Assembly (NCBI RefSeq): GCF_001649575.2
Contig: NC_051451.1
Coordinates: 19,097,186-19,161,185, forward strand
From: Kryptolebias marmoratus
Taxonomy: Eukaryota > Chordata > Actinopteri > Cyprinodontiformes > Rivulidae
Direction of reading: 5' to 3'
DNA length: 64,000 bases
A model generated the notes under the pieces. That model worked only from the letters and a program-made list of their open reading frames with translations. It did not search any database and had not been told where the DNA came from. A program made the translations under genes and the position numbers. Positions 47,676 through 59,394 of the stretch are shown here, in pieces (positions within the stretch are counted from its first letter, which is position 1; each line of letters starts with the position of its first letter).

Positions 47676-48390
47676 TTGGAGTATGAGTTCAGGATGACTC
47701 TCAGCTACCACCACAGTGAACTTCAGCTCAATGTGTGTAAATCTGTGGCAAAATGAGTCACAATGAGGAATTTTTCAAGTTATTAGTTTCAATTTCTCCG
47801 TCTCTAAAGTTTCAAAATGATCCGTAATTTGTTGAAATTTGTCTATTTGTCACCTGGCAACAAGGTGGTTTTGTTTACAAGAGCGCTGGTTTGAAGCCCT
47901 GATTTAAAAAGGGTAATCCCAAAGCTTCACAATGAAGTCAAACATTAAGTGAAGGGATTTCCCAGCTGGCAGAGAAAAAAGGTCAGTTTCAAAGGATATT
48001 AGGATTAAAATTAAAAGGATTATTTCTGAAGACTTACCTGTTAGAAAACTTCAATCTAAAAGGTAGGTTGTCTGCTATTTTAGTTGCTGGGATTGTCTTC
48101 ATGGACTCATTTTTACACAAATATCAATTAATATGTCTCAAATATATATATTTTCACTTATTTTGCACTGTAACCTGAACTCATCACGAGTCATTTTGCC
48201 ACATTTGTCTGAGTTATAGCTACCTTTGTGTTTGCCAATGCTGACCAGCAGCAGCGGCCATCTTGACACAATCATTACTTTGAGAGTTTCGTCAACATCC
48301 GTCCAGCAGCTCATGAGACATTTTGCTAATGCGACTGACAAATGATCACACACAGGCGTACACATTACTGCCCTTCTGCTCGTACCGGTA
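47676..48390 (-). repeat. Dispersed repeat family A, copy 5, split by a MITE
   Basis: The left part (47676-47743) reads 'gatgactctcagctaccac' to 'caatgtgtgtaaat'. The right part (48204-48390) resumes at 'tctgagttatagctacctt' and continues through 'agcggccatcttgacac' and 'catgagacattttgctaat'. The two halves join into one ordinary copy once the insertion is removed. Confidence 0.65.
47744..48203 (-). mobile_element. MITE family B, copy 2, nested in repeat A
   Basis: About 460 bp with inverted ends TGTGGCAAAATGAGTCA and CGAGTCATTTTGCCACA (15 of 17 positions pair). It matches the element at 41018-41459 in opposite orientation. There is no coding capacity. The clean ends and the interruption of repeat A set both borders. 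Confidence 0.7.
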
Positions 48391-51300
48391 GATGGTAATA
48401 ATCCTATTTATGATGAAAAGTGGAGAAATCTTCTACTTCAGAAGTTGGTATTAGTCGCTTAATTCTGCATCAGGTCTTGGCTCACATTCTTCTGTGGAGC
48501 CACCCTAAGTCCTAAAAAAACAGACCACTTCAAAAACCCTACAGTAATTCCCTCCTCCGGTACATGAGGTTCTCTTTTATCAGTAACTTGATCATTATGT
48601 TGACGCACATTTTAGGCGTAGGCTGATCTCCAAAACTGAGATGGTTCTCAGGAGCAGCAGCCTGTGAAGAATCGAAATGTTTATCACTGCACGTCTTAAA
48701 TGTAGTTCTTTTGTTCTGTTAAATAAGGTTCAATGACATCTTCTGCCCCGTGAATAACTTCTCGCTCTGTTTTGGCAAACACAAACAAGTGTTATAATTT
48801 ACAAAGTGAAACCAGCTTTCACAAACAACGACCACGAAACACATTTTGGCCGATTCCTGATTCTTATCCTCCAAACGCTCGTAAAGTTTACGAATTATCA
48901 ATCATTTGGTCCGTTCCGACTCTGAAAAGGAGGATTGTGTCATACATTTCTTCATTCATGTGCTCCTTTTTCTTTTTTTTTATTTCAACATGACGGTGGA
49001 GTCCAGATCACGAGGCTGGATCCAGGTCCAGGGGGGGAGGGGGGGGGTCCTGCCTGAGTGTCTGTAAATGATAAGGGGGCCAGGTTGTTTATCATGTTAA
49101 CGGCAAGTGGGGCGGTCGGTGTTTTCACGCATGTCAGATTGTTCTTTCCCTGAACACAAGATCCATGCGCTGCTTCTGATGAATCTACTCATCTGAAGCC
49201 CCTGCTGATGCTGTCGGCTGTTTAAACGTCTTGCTGTCAGCTCTCGACCATCTCTGGAACTACTCCTCAGCGATGAGTCCTTTTTAAAAAGGTGATCCTC
49301 AAACCGTCGCCTGCCCTTTCAACCTTATCAGAACCTGACAGCCATTTTGTTGTGTGAGACGGGGAAAATAACTAACCAGAGGTAACTAAGGGCAATGCCC
49401 TGAGAATGTGTAGTGCTCAACTTGCAATCAATAATGTCACCAAATGTCGTAGAACTTTGGTTTTAAATTACAAATTCTGCCAATAAACAATATGATGGTT
49501 TAGGCACCAAAGTATAGAGCACTTTGCTTTCTTTTAAAGAGCTCCTGATCTATTGTTCTTGCAGCTTTGGACTGACTGTCAGTTCAGTACCTGATGATTT
49601 CCCTTTTTTTGTTTGAGCCACTTATCTCTGACCCATGAATCACTCAGGCAGATAAAGTCTCCTAAACTCAAGGGATGAACCAACGTTTAGTCGACACGTT
49701 GCCTAAGAACCGATTTTAAATTAGATCCGGCCCTTTGTTACTATAAGCCTGTCCACCACACCATTTCTTTCAATTTTTTTTTTTAATTTAATAAAATAAA
49801 CACAATTTGACACATAAAATAGTATTTTAGCACCTGTAATTAACTGATCAACTGAAGAATGACGCTTCTCTCAGGTCCTTTGTCAGGTCTCTGTTAGATT
49901 TGTAGATTTTTTTTGTAAAAAAGATGACTTTCATATACTGTTTATCACATCCTGACACATTTTCTTGTGTCCTTCACTTGTCCACTTTCCTCATTTATTA
50001 ATCACAAACTACACCGTATGCTGTCATGCTTTAAAACTTCTGCACAGCCGTGTACGTATTGATAAATTGTAAACTGGGCTCTGGTCTCATTAAAGCTCAG
50101 TGTAGGGCTTTGAATCATTTCTGCTGCACAAATCTGGTGACTGAAGAGATTGGTGTGACACGATCAAACATATTATTAATGTGGCGTTTTTAATCTTCCC
50201 GTTCCTAAAGCGGCCTGATTTATCTCAGGCTGAGATGAAGTCATTTCGGACGCGAGCGGCAGATGTATTAGCCGCACATAAACCACGTGGCAGCGTGACA
50301 CTCATATGATTATGTTAGATATGCTCAACAACAGCCTGAAGACTGCATGTGAGCGTCAGCACTCTGAAGTGCATCATATGGATTAAATTAAAGAAGCTGT
50401 CAGCTCTCCGTTCTGATTAATAGAATTACTGTTTTTATTCATAAAAAAGTCATTTAACCAGGCTGAGTAATGTTGTCACGTTAAAAAAGGAACCAGAAAT
50501 CTTAAAACGTCTGTAAATGCATAACAAAACCTATGACATTTAAAGTACTTTTTATTCTTTTTTACAGCACCCCAATAGGATTGCTTGCATGTGATGATCA
50601 AACTCAAACATTTTCAGTAAAATCACAGCCAGTCCAACAGTGTTTCATAGTTGGAAAACAGCAAACATATGTTTCCAGTTATCCCTCGGAGTTTTCCTCC
50701 GACACGATGGAATAAACAACTCTTATACGACGATGGAAAGGGGATACATTTCTTACAGTCTTAATGTACAAACATTACGAAATTGCCCTCATCTTACTGT
50801 GAAATATGCAGTACTGAGGAGTGGTCGAGGATTTGTGAATATTTGTTCAAAAAGTCAAACAGATCCCATTTCACCTCCTCTAAACTCAATAAACTCAAAC
50901 TTTATTCAAGATCTAAAAACAAACCTCAGAATATTTGCTCATGAAAGCTGATGAGACCACAGTCCAATAAACTAAACTGACCTGAAGCAAAGTTATTTAC
51001 TAAACAAACACAATGAAAGATCTTTTCTTGGGGAATTTATATATATATATATATTGTGTTTTCTCACAGATAATTATGGGAGCTCTCCAAATTCATTAAT
51101 TTCTTTCCTTTTTTTATTTTTACACTCAGGATGTTTGTCACACAGATTACAATACTGCACCACACACACAAATATGACCAAAAACTGCATAAACTACATC
51201 GGAGGAATCAAATTTAAATAATGTCTTTAGTACTTTTACATAAAGATAAACTGACAAGTGTGACCTTAAAAATAATCTGCTTTTATAAGCTCCTGTTTTG

Positions 51301-53358
51301 CAGCTCCTGATGATTTATTTGTCCCAGTGACCTTGTTTGCTGGCGTGCATCTGGCTGGGAATATAACGACGCTTTGACCGAGTCTTCATCACCTGGTTTC
51401 TCCTCGCTGCATCATGTTACCCTGCTGGCTGCGTGCACACTTTGTGCTGTGTACTTTTGTCCCTGGCTGCTTTTCAGGCTGGAGTTTCTAATTATAGTTG
51501 TCTTATTGACGCGGGACACGAGGTACCGGTGGGGGATTGGGTGTTTTTGAACAGCACTGCGTGACAAGACAGTGCAACCGGGTCAAAGGCGGGCTGAAGG
51601 TCAATCCAGAGCTGGAAGATAGGATCCTAATCTGAATGTAAACATCAACTGATTATCTTTTTTGGTTAAAATAAGGCCTAAAAATGCAACTAAATTGATT
51701 GTAGGCATCAAGATTCAAATTAGATTGATAAGTTAGTTTAATAAAGGTCTTGGGCTATCCCAAGAAATTAATTAAACATTTGAAATAAGCCCAGATTTCA
51801 GTGGTTCTGGTGGTGTAAACAGGATTTACCAACTTAGAAGCCAAACTGAGACCTTTAACCCACTGAGCCTCATATCATGGTACCAGCACAGTATTGTATT
51901 ACTGACTTAGAGGACGTTTCCTGGAAGTATATTTGAATACATTGATAGCAGCCCACAATGTCAAGAACTGTAAACAGAGGAATATATATATATATATATG
52001 TATTATCTATTTTTATTGGTCCAGGATGTGGCTCACACAATTTTCAACCAAGTGCTGAAGTGAAATCTGCTGTCGTGCCTGTCGGTCTGTCATGAAAGTT
52101 AGCAGCTAAAGTGATGCCCCTTGTGTTTTGGTAATATACAGAGCTTTAAAAGATGGAATACATACATATTTAAAATATTTGTATGGTAAAGTAAGTAATA
52201 AGGACTAAATTTATACAAGTTTACTGCTCAATTTATCTTGAAGACAATTGTTTCCAAGCACTATAGCTCCTGCGATTTTTTAAAATTAGGATCTACTTCT
52301 GAGTATTTACAGTTTTTAGTTAAAAAAAACATTAACAATAAAATAAATGATACTGCTGGTTTAAAACGGCTGTTTTCAAGCCTCCGAGGGACAATTGACT
52401 ACTGGCTTTAGGAGATGGAAGTTGCCACATCTAAACAAGAACAAATAAACAAAAATTTGGAAAATGGTAGAAAGCTGACTGGTCATATTGTTATGGCTGA
52501 ATGTCTCGTGATGGATTTATGTTCTGAGTAGCTGTTCCTTTTAAAGACTCTCCAGAAAATTGCTTGAACTTTGCTTTGTCAATAAAACAAGAAGGGAATA
52601 AACACTTTTCCGAAGCCCAAGCTTATCTTTGAGATGCATTTACGATACGATATCAATACATCATCAAGCTGCCCCATCTGCTATTGTTCAGGGTAACGTT
52701 TTTAGGTTTGATGTTACAGTTTGCGACGATTACCTTTAACAGACCTCTGCCGAACATCGTGACACTCCAATCAGGTCATTGTTTGATTTGAATCAGGTGT
52801 GCCTGAGCAGAACACGTCTACAACATGCAGGACAGTGGGTCCAAAGGAGCGAAATCAGGAAACGTTGAATCAAACTTTCCAGAAGGAAGTGGTAAAATCA
52901 ACATGAACAGAGCCATTTATTCCCAGTGAGAACAACAGCTTTCTCAAAGCCCCAGGACCAAGTTCAAACATTATCGCACACCATCGGCACAAAACACACC
53001 CAGGAGAGAGAGGGTTGTTTGGAATGGTGGGCTGACAACATGCTGGGAGGTGTTTATATAGAGCAGTAGTACTTTTCGCTCAGTGGGATCTATTCTTGGA
53101 GCTCTTTCATGTTTCATCTGCTGTTGGATGAGGGAATGGGGGGGTGTTTGTGCTGAAGAGCCACATTCTCACAGGAACACAAACTGTGTTCATGTCTCAA
53201 GAAAGCCCAAAAGTCCTCTTTCCAACTTCCTGCGCAGCTATCACAACATGGACGTACGGAGATGTTCTGCACCATCAGAGCAGCTGCATGCATTCACACT
53301 GTCTGAAATCACACATGGGGCTTCCAGGGATTGTCTACGGAGTCACTTTTATGCCAGG
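48391..53358. other. Gene-poor stretch
   Basis: I see no gene. It contains a poly-G-rich patch near 49028-49050 and short (TA)n runs near 51036-51054 and 51982-52000. Small open frames lack any recognisable domain. Confidence 0.35.
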
Positions 53359-53530
53359 TTGGTGAAACAATCTCCGTGTTACTACGCGAACGTACCCGTA
53401 TCAGTCGGCCGGGATGTGAGTAAACCGTCGCCCTACTGGACGCGCCGATCAAGCGGACTGATACATTCAGCAGCCCCGGCGCCGCTGGCGTACGGTCCGC
53501 CAATGCTTCACACATTTGTGTAGTAACCCG
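53359..53530. other. CpG-rich patch of unknown nature
   Basis: About 170 bases with many CpG pairs ('actacgcgaacgtacccgta', 'ccccggcgccgctggcgtac') inside AT-rich DNA. Frames cross it on both strands without a recognisable domain. It could be a foreign insertion, a small CpG island or a repeat fragment. Confidence 0.3.
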
Positions 53531-53929
53531 GACATTGTTTGGTTATGAAAACAGAAGTGTTGAGGTTTAATATTAGCTAATGTAGGGTTCTTTTACGCCA
53601 ATATATCATTGATATATCAAAAGCATTGTTTTATAAGCCTGAAAAATGATAATAATCAGGCCCTCATTTAGCTAGCCATTAGCCTAGCCTGGATGAAGAC
53701 TTTTGCCTCTTTCTCCATTCTCCCTACTCTGTATTTAAAACTTGATTTTTTTTTTTGTTTTGAATTATCCTAAAGTTTAACACCTACTTGTAATAATCTG
53801 GATGCAAATATCTTTAAATTTAATTTTGTACGTTTCTGTGACCAGGAGAAACGCTTTTATTTAAATTTAAAATAGGTGGGAGTGTGATTTGAATATATGG
53901 TAAAACAGCTTGCCATACTTTTGCCCAAC

Positions 53930-54560
53930 TTCAGCCAGCAAAAAAAAGGCAGTTGAGCAAGCACGTGACACAGGTTGAGCTAAGCGTGCACGCGCATCTG
54001 TGTCATCTGTGCGCGCTCAGCTTGATGGCACAAAAAGGACTCCGTACATGCCACCACCTGGGAGGATGGAGCCGCGACGCCTCAGCTGCGCGCCGCCACT
54101 CTGTGACCATTTGACCTTGTCATCACGTTTATTATTTTTTTATTCATTTATTTATTTTTGCAACCACATTACTTCACCGTGCACGTCGCAGGACGATCAC
54201 TCACCCTCTCACACAGCCTGCCCGAGATGCCCTCGCGCGTGAGCTGGTTAGGATAAAAAAACGCGGAGCCGTGCGCTCTTCCTCTGCGTTTTTCTCCCGT
54301 CCCGATCTGCTGCAGAACTCAAGGCTCCGTAATCAACGCAGCTGGCAGGAGGAGGAGGAGGGTGGTGATGATGGAGGAGGGGTGGGGGTGNNNNNNNNNN
54401 NNNNNNNNNNNNNNNGGGGGTGGGGTGGGGGTGGGGGAGTCCGTAACTGGTCCAAATCATGACAAAATAACAGGCCAGCTGCTTACTTTGGATTATAATC
54501 GTAAAATATGCGTCAGCCGCCTCAGAGCCAACCACTGCGGGTGGTGAAATATGCGTCACG
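53930..54560. promoter_or_regulatory. CpG-enriched region, possible promoter, containing the gap
   Basis: The segments 'gagctaagcgtgcacgcgca', 'cagctgcgcgccgccactc' and 'gatgccctcgcgcgtgag' are CpG-rich. A G-rich stretch flanks the 25-N gap at 54391-54415. This composition fits a CpG-island promoter, but no first exon can be identified on either strand. Confidence 0.3.
54391..54415. other. Assembly gap (25 N)
   Basis: Twenty-five unknown bases inside a GGTGGGGGTG-type low-complexity tract. The round size suggests a placeholder and the real length may differ. Confidence 0.95.
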
Positions 54561-55054
54561 AGGTTTTTCATTCTTATAATGAATCTTCTGACTGGATCAG
54601 ATCCATCAATCTGCTCTCACTGACACCACGGTCTATTTATAAAGAACACATATTGGTTCTTTTTTTTTATTGATTTACCATCAAGCCACGGGGAGCAATA
54701 ACACAGTCAGCTGTCTCCTATAACACTCCAGCTCAGATTCTGAGGGGTGGGGAAAAGTTGTTTTTTGTTTTTAATAAAAGAAATTCTATTTTCTGCAACA
54801 TCCCCCTCAAAAGAAAGTGGGCAGCTTCCATGGTGGGTACTGCAGCACTTCAATCCACCTTGGAAGCTAAGCAGAGTGTTTCTTCTACACTAATAATGCA
54901 ATAAATAATAATAAAAACCCTCTCGTGTTTAAATAGATATGAGCCAAATATTATGAAATAAAAGGTTTAACATTTTGTGAAAGAAATGCATATCACCTCG
55001 GGACTTTTCGTGCCAAACCTGAACGACTTTATGCACAATCTAACAATCCTGTGA

Positions 55055-55125
55055 GAGCGCTCAGAGTATGTGTGGAGGATGATTCTCAGCTAATACCGCA
55101 CCAGATCTGAGCTCAATGTGTGTAA
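55055..55125 (-). repeat. Dispersed repeat family A, copy 6 (fragment)
   Basis: It contains 'ggatgattctcagctaata' and 'agatctgagctcaatgtgtg' and then diverges. Confidence 0.5.
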
Positions 55126-55994
55126 AGCAGGCTGTCTTACAGACATTTTAAAATGTTTTATTTTTTTTTTACTTGTCTGATGACAACCTGACTCAGTCCT
55201 TGTTATCAAGTGAGGCAAGTAAACTGATATGAACTCATAATTAGTGATTATTGAGATTTTTATGGATGTATGTTAGGTTTTTTGCTACTTTCAGACACCT
55301 ATATGAATGCTGTTTCCGCCTAAAGTAATAGGATACGATATCTCTCCTGTATGGGTTATAATATATCATTAATCTATGACTCATCTTGTCATCAAGGCTT
55401 TTGTCAGGTGCAAACATAAAAAGGAAGGACGCGTCATAGTTTTCCAGAACATTCAATAGGATCAACCGATCCCATCCATCCATTACTTTATTTTCGATCA
55501 CAAACAGCAACAAAGGGAAGAAAGGCAGCCGAAGTCCTCCTGTTTTCCTTCAGCTCCTCAGGACTCAGCAGTACTCCCAGTCCAGCTGAGAGATCAGATA
55601 AATCCGTTGAGTTCTGGCCCAGTCAGTGAATATGCCTTAGAGAGAAGTGTAAGAGGGGTAAAAAAAAAGACTCTGAAACCTCTTGGTACAGCAAAACAAT
55701 AAAAAAAATTCTCATTTGCTGATCATCCAGTCGAATATGCTGACATTCCCTACAACTGATGACATGCAGGTTCTAAAAATAGATCATTTTAGAACAGAAG
55801 GAGAAATATAAGCAGTTAGACGAGCTTTTAGGGAAGTTAATTGTGCCCTTTTCTTAGATGAGATGCTGTGTTTTTAACTTATATTTATGGTTACATTCAT
55901 TTAATATCAATAAAGAAACAATTAGGAAGTGAGATTTAACTTGATTCAGACACCAGATCTGCAATAAGGAGATTTTTAGAGCGATAATGTATCC

Positions 55995-56185
55995 ACCCAT
56001 GTCTGTGTACGTTCGTTTGTCTGTCCTGTTAGCAAAATATCTATTGAACCATTGGGCAGATTTGAATGAAACTCTCACAAAGTAATAATTAGATGTACAT
56101 CAACTTTTTGGAGTCTATCCGACCTTAGTCAGCACAAAAATGGCTGTAAATCAAGTTTTACAGATATTGAGCCCTAACTCTGTCA
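55995..56185 (+). repeat. Dispersed repeat family A, copy 7
   Basis: It contains 'tgttagcaaaatatctattg', 'atgaaactctcacaaagtaa', 'agcacaaaaatggctgtaaa' and 'tttacagatattgagc' in plus orientation. Confidence 0.6.
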
Positions 56186-59100
56186 TTTTTTTTATCCTGT
56201 TAGTTTAAAACTCTGGCGTGAAAGGCATGACATGCATCCTTCCAAGGAAAGCTTTTGGTTCCATGGAAGGATGAGGTTTTATGTTTCTCAACGCATTTCC
56301 ACAAAAACACTTGGATAGAAGCATTTAATGTGCTTTGCTGTTCGTGCATCAGGGTCTCCAGTGATTCATTCCCACATTAAAAACCTGCGTGTGAAACTAA
56401 CCTCCCCGTTACCCAACTTTCTGCTTGTCGGCGTGTTTCTGTTCCCTGTCCACCAGATGTTTGTCGTCCTCCTCCACGCTGAAAAACCTTGGATGCAAGG
56501 AAAAGCCCAGCTCCTCTCCAACCGACCACTCACTGACACCAGCATTCCACCTCCAACGCCTTGGACTCACTTGGTCCCGGGACTGAGACGCTTCGGCGGG
56601 GCAGGGCGGGTCGGTGGATAACTCTGTGACCCAGTTATGCAACCGGAGGGATTGTGGAATTCCTGACGGTGACCGAGTTCCAGCTGAATTCTTTGTGGGC
56701 AAAAAAAAAAGTCACCTTTCACACATCCTACAAACAGGGAACTGCCAAGCCTTTTTTTTCCCCCTGTTTGTTCACACAACCTGACCCACATAGAGAAAAT
56801 CCCCTCACCTCCCTTGACTATGATCACATAATTTAAACCTCTCTTGACCTTTTTCCACAAAAAAGAAGATACCAAAGATTTTGTCAACTAACCACAAGTA
56901 CATGCAGAAGAATGTAGGCCAGCCTTGTGGATAATTCAAACAGACTCTCCTTTAATGCTGGACATGAGTCCTCATGTGGGAAACCGTTCCCGAGTATTTA
57001 AGGGGTGCCAGGCTCTGCTGATGATCCTGTATGTTTGGAAGAGCTTACATAACCAAATTAGAGGATGTTAGGATGAGACTCAGGGACTCATAAGGACTTG
57101 ATTAGCTCTCTAACTGCACTGTCTGAAAAGCTGAATCGCCTGAAGCAGCTGGCTTAAAATACAAAAAAAAACACAAGCTCCAAATTCAGCCGGCTGGGAT
57201 TCTGAGGCCACATGGAAGAGACCCAAGTGGAGCGTTTTCAGAGTTTTTGAGGCCCTTTTTATTTGGGAGCAACAGCACAGCTTTACAAACTGTTAAGGTA
57301 GAGTTATGGAGGAAGGGAGAATGAGCTGACAACTGCAGTAAAACATTGAAACAAAACGGCAAGAAAAGCTCTGCACTTACTTAACTTCTTCCAAGAACAG
57401 CTTTTCTTCAAAATATAGTGAGTTAGGAAATGTTTGAACAGTTCTGTCATGCATCATAGATAAAAAAAGACAAACTAAAGCTAATAAAATTGTCATTTTA
57501 TTGGAATCCTGTAGACTCTGGCTGGCCTGCTGAAAAGATAAAGGCTCCTGTCTGCCCCCTGGTGGAGAGTATTATTATTCAGCAACAAAAACTAAACTTT
57601 TGAACTAAATCAACATTTTCAAGAATGAATAATAAACAAAAAATATGCCAACTGTTGTTGTTGTTTACATGAGTTTTGAAGGAAAAGATATGTAAACAGG
57701 ACAACTGATCTGACAACACAGCTAAAGTATTCAGACTGTATTATGTTACTAATTTATGCCATTTATACTTAAATTTTTTTGAAATAATAATAATAATAAT
57801 ATAGCTGGACAACTGGCTGAAAAAGCAACCTTTATTGAAAATACGTGGATCGTTTATTCATTTAATTATAAGTCAAGTTAGAAAAAAAAAAAATTGACTC
57901 TGTGAGCAACAGTTTCTTCTTTTGCCGTTACAAAAACAGGAATGTGGCGAATGTTTTTAACTCTTCTGAGGCTGTGCAAACACCGTGAGCGCTCACTGAA
58001 CCAGTTTCAGCGCCTTGCTCAAGGGCCCTTAATCATGTTAAAATAATTAAAAAGGCGAAAACCATTGACTGCTTTTTTTTTTTTTTTTTAAAGTCAGCAC
58101 AAGGCTGGTAACGCTCGTGACAGTAAGCGTTTAAGTGTGGATTCTCTGGGAAAATATCATATAAAATCCATCAAATTTCAGAAAAGATGACATTTTATTT
58201 TTACTCAGAACAGCAGCAGAAAACAGCTCATGTCACCAGTAAAGAGGAACAGAGTCTCAAAGTCTGATTTAAACGAGAAATCTTGCACTTAAGATTTTAA
58301 AAATAAAAACACCCCTTGTTCCCTTTAACCTCAGTTTGAGACTGAGTGCACTTCAGACGTCTTAAAGTGCAACTAGCAAGTATGTTTTCCACAAAATATG
58401 CTGTATATACATAATATTTTGTTTCAAACACAGACAGTGGAAGTATGTGGTTGAACAGGTAAATCGTTTCTGTATTTTTTGACACATGAATGCTAAGGAT
58501 GCTGAAGAACACATCACCTTCCTCCTTATTATTGTAGTTTACTCTCTTCAGCTCTGTGGATTAAAAGGCAGCAGTGTTGTTTTTTTGTTTTTTTTTCATT
58601 GTGATTAACATCTGATCAGGCAAACAAAGCAACTCTATGATATTTGTGTGACTTAACTCTATATTAGCTACTTTTAAACCTCCGGCCTGATAAAATGCTG
58701 TATTATGGGGTCCAGCTTGGCTAGACGTTAGCCTGAATTTAATGACTTTTTCTTTTTTTCCTTCATCACTCAGTTCTCTATAAAACTGACGTCAGCAGAT
58801 GAAAGGGTACTACTCACAGAACATCCCTTTAAAAAACATCCAAACCATCCCTTTAAGTTTGATGATCCCTACAGTGTTTTTAATCATTTTGAATATTGGT
58901 TTTACCTTAAATATATGATTTACAGCACAGTGGCCACGTCAGATCGAGTTCTTAAAGTTCAATGTCTCCTGCTGGTTTCTCTGACACCTATCAGGCTGCC
59001 GTCTGCCGTGCCCATAAACTTCTATTTAGCTCCAAATGTGTTATTCTTAACCTCGTCTAGGAATGATTGCTCTCCATAAAATGCTACATCTCTGCGAATC

Positions 59101-59394
59101 AGCGTGTTTTTTAATGTAATAAAGGCAGAACCTTTAAAAATATCTTTTGCAGTGCATATATAGACATAGTTTTCAAAAGACTAGTTCTTGCTAAATATTC
59201 CTACACACAGGGGTTACTAATAGTGTTAAATTAAATATAATCTGTTTGTTCTGCTCATAACTGTTCATTAAGCGGTTTTTAGAAATAAACCACTATTTTG
59301 TTTCCACTTAACCAACTACAGTGGATCACATCTAAATTCATCTTCAAGAAACTTCGGTCAAAACATACAGCATGACAAACTGCTCGTAATTACA

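Larger units (their letters stand above)
54561..59394. other. Gene-poor stretch before the second zinc-finger gene
   Basis: I see no supported gene. It holds two dispersed repeat A copies (55055-55125 reversed, 55995-56185 plus), an (ATA)n run near 57785-57800 and T-rich runs. The part closest to 59395 is probably 3' UTR of the zinc-finger gene; a minus-strand AATAAA lies at 58194-58199. Confidence 0.35.

Noticed and set aside
53083..53523. 146-codon plus-strand open frame
   Set aside because: No recognisable domain, no splice partner, and the second half runs through the odd CpG-rich patch, which is open on both strands by composition.
53640..53720. Similarity between 53640-53720 and 58674-58770 ('agcctagcctggatgaag' / 'gttagcctgaatttaatg')
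   Set aside because: Could be a short shared repeat, but the match is too weak and broken to define an element by eye.
54838..54868. Short match to 5S rRNA ('ggaagctaagcag')
   Set aside because: Only about 13-20 bases agree and the flanking 5S sequence is absent; probably chance or an unresolvable fragment.
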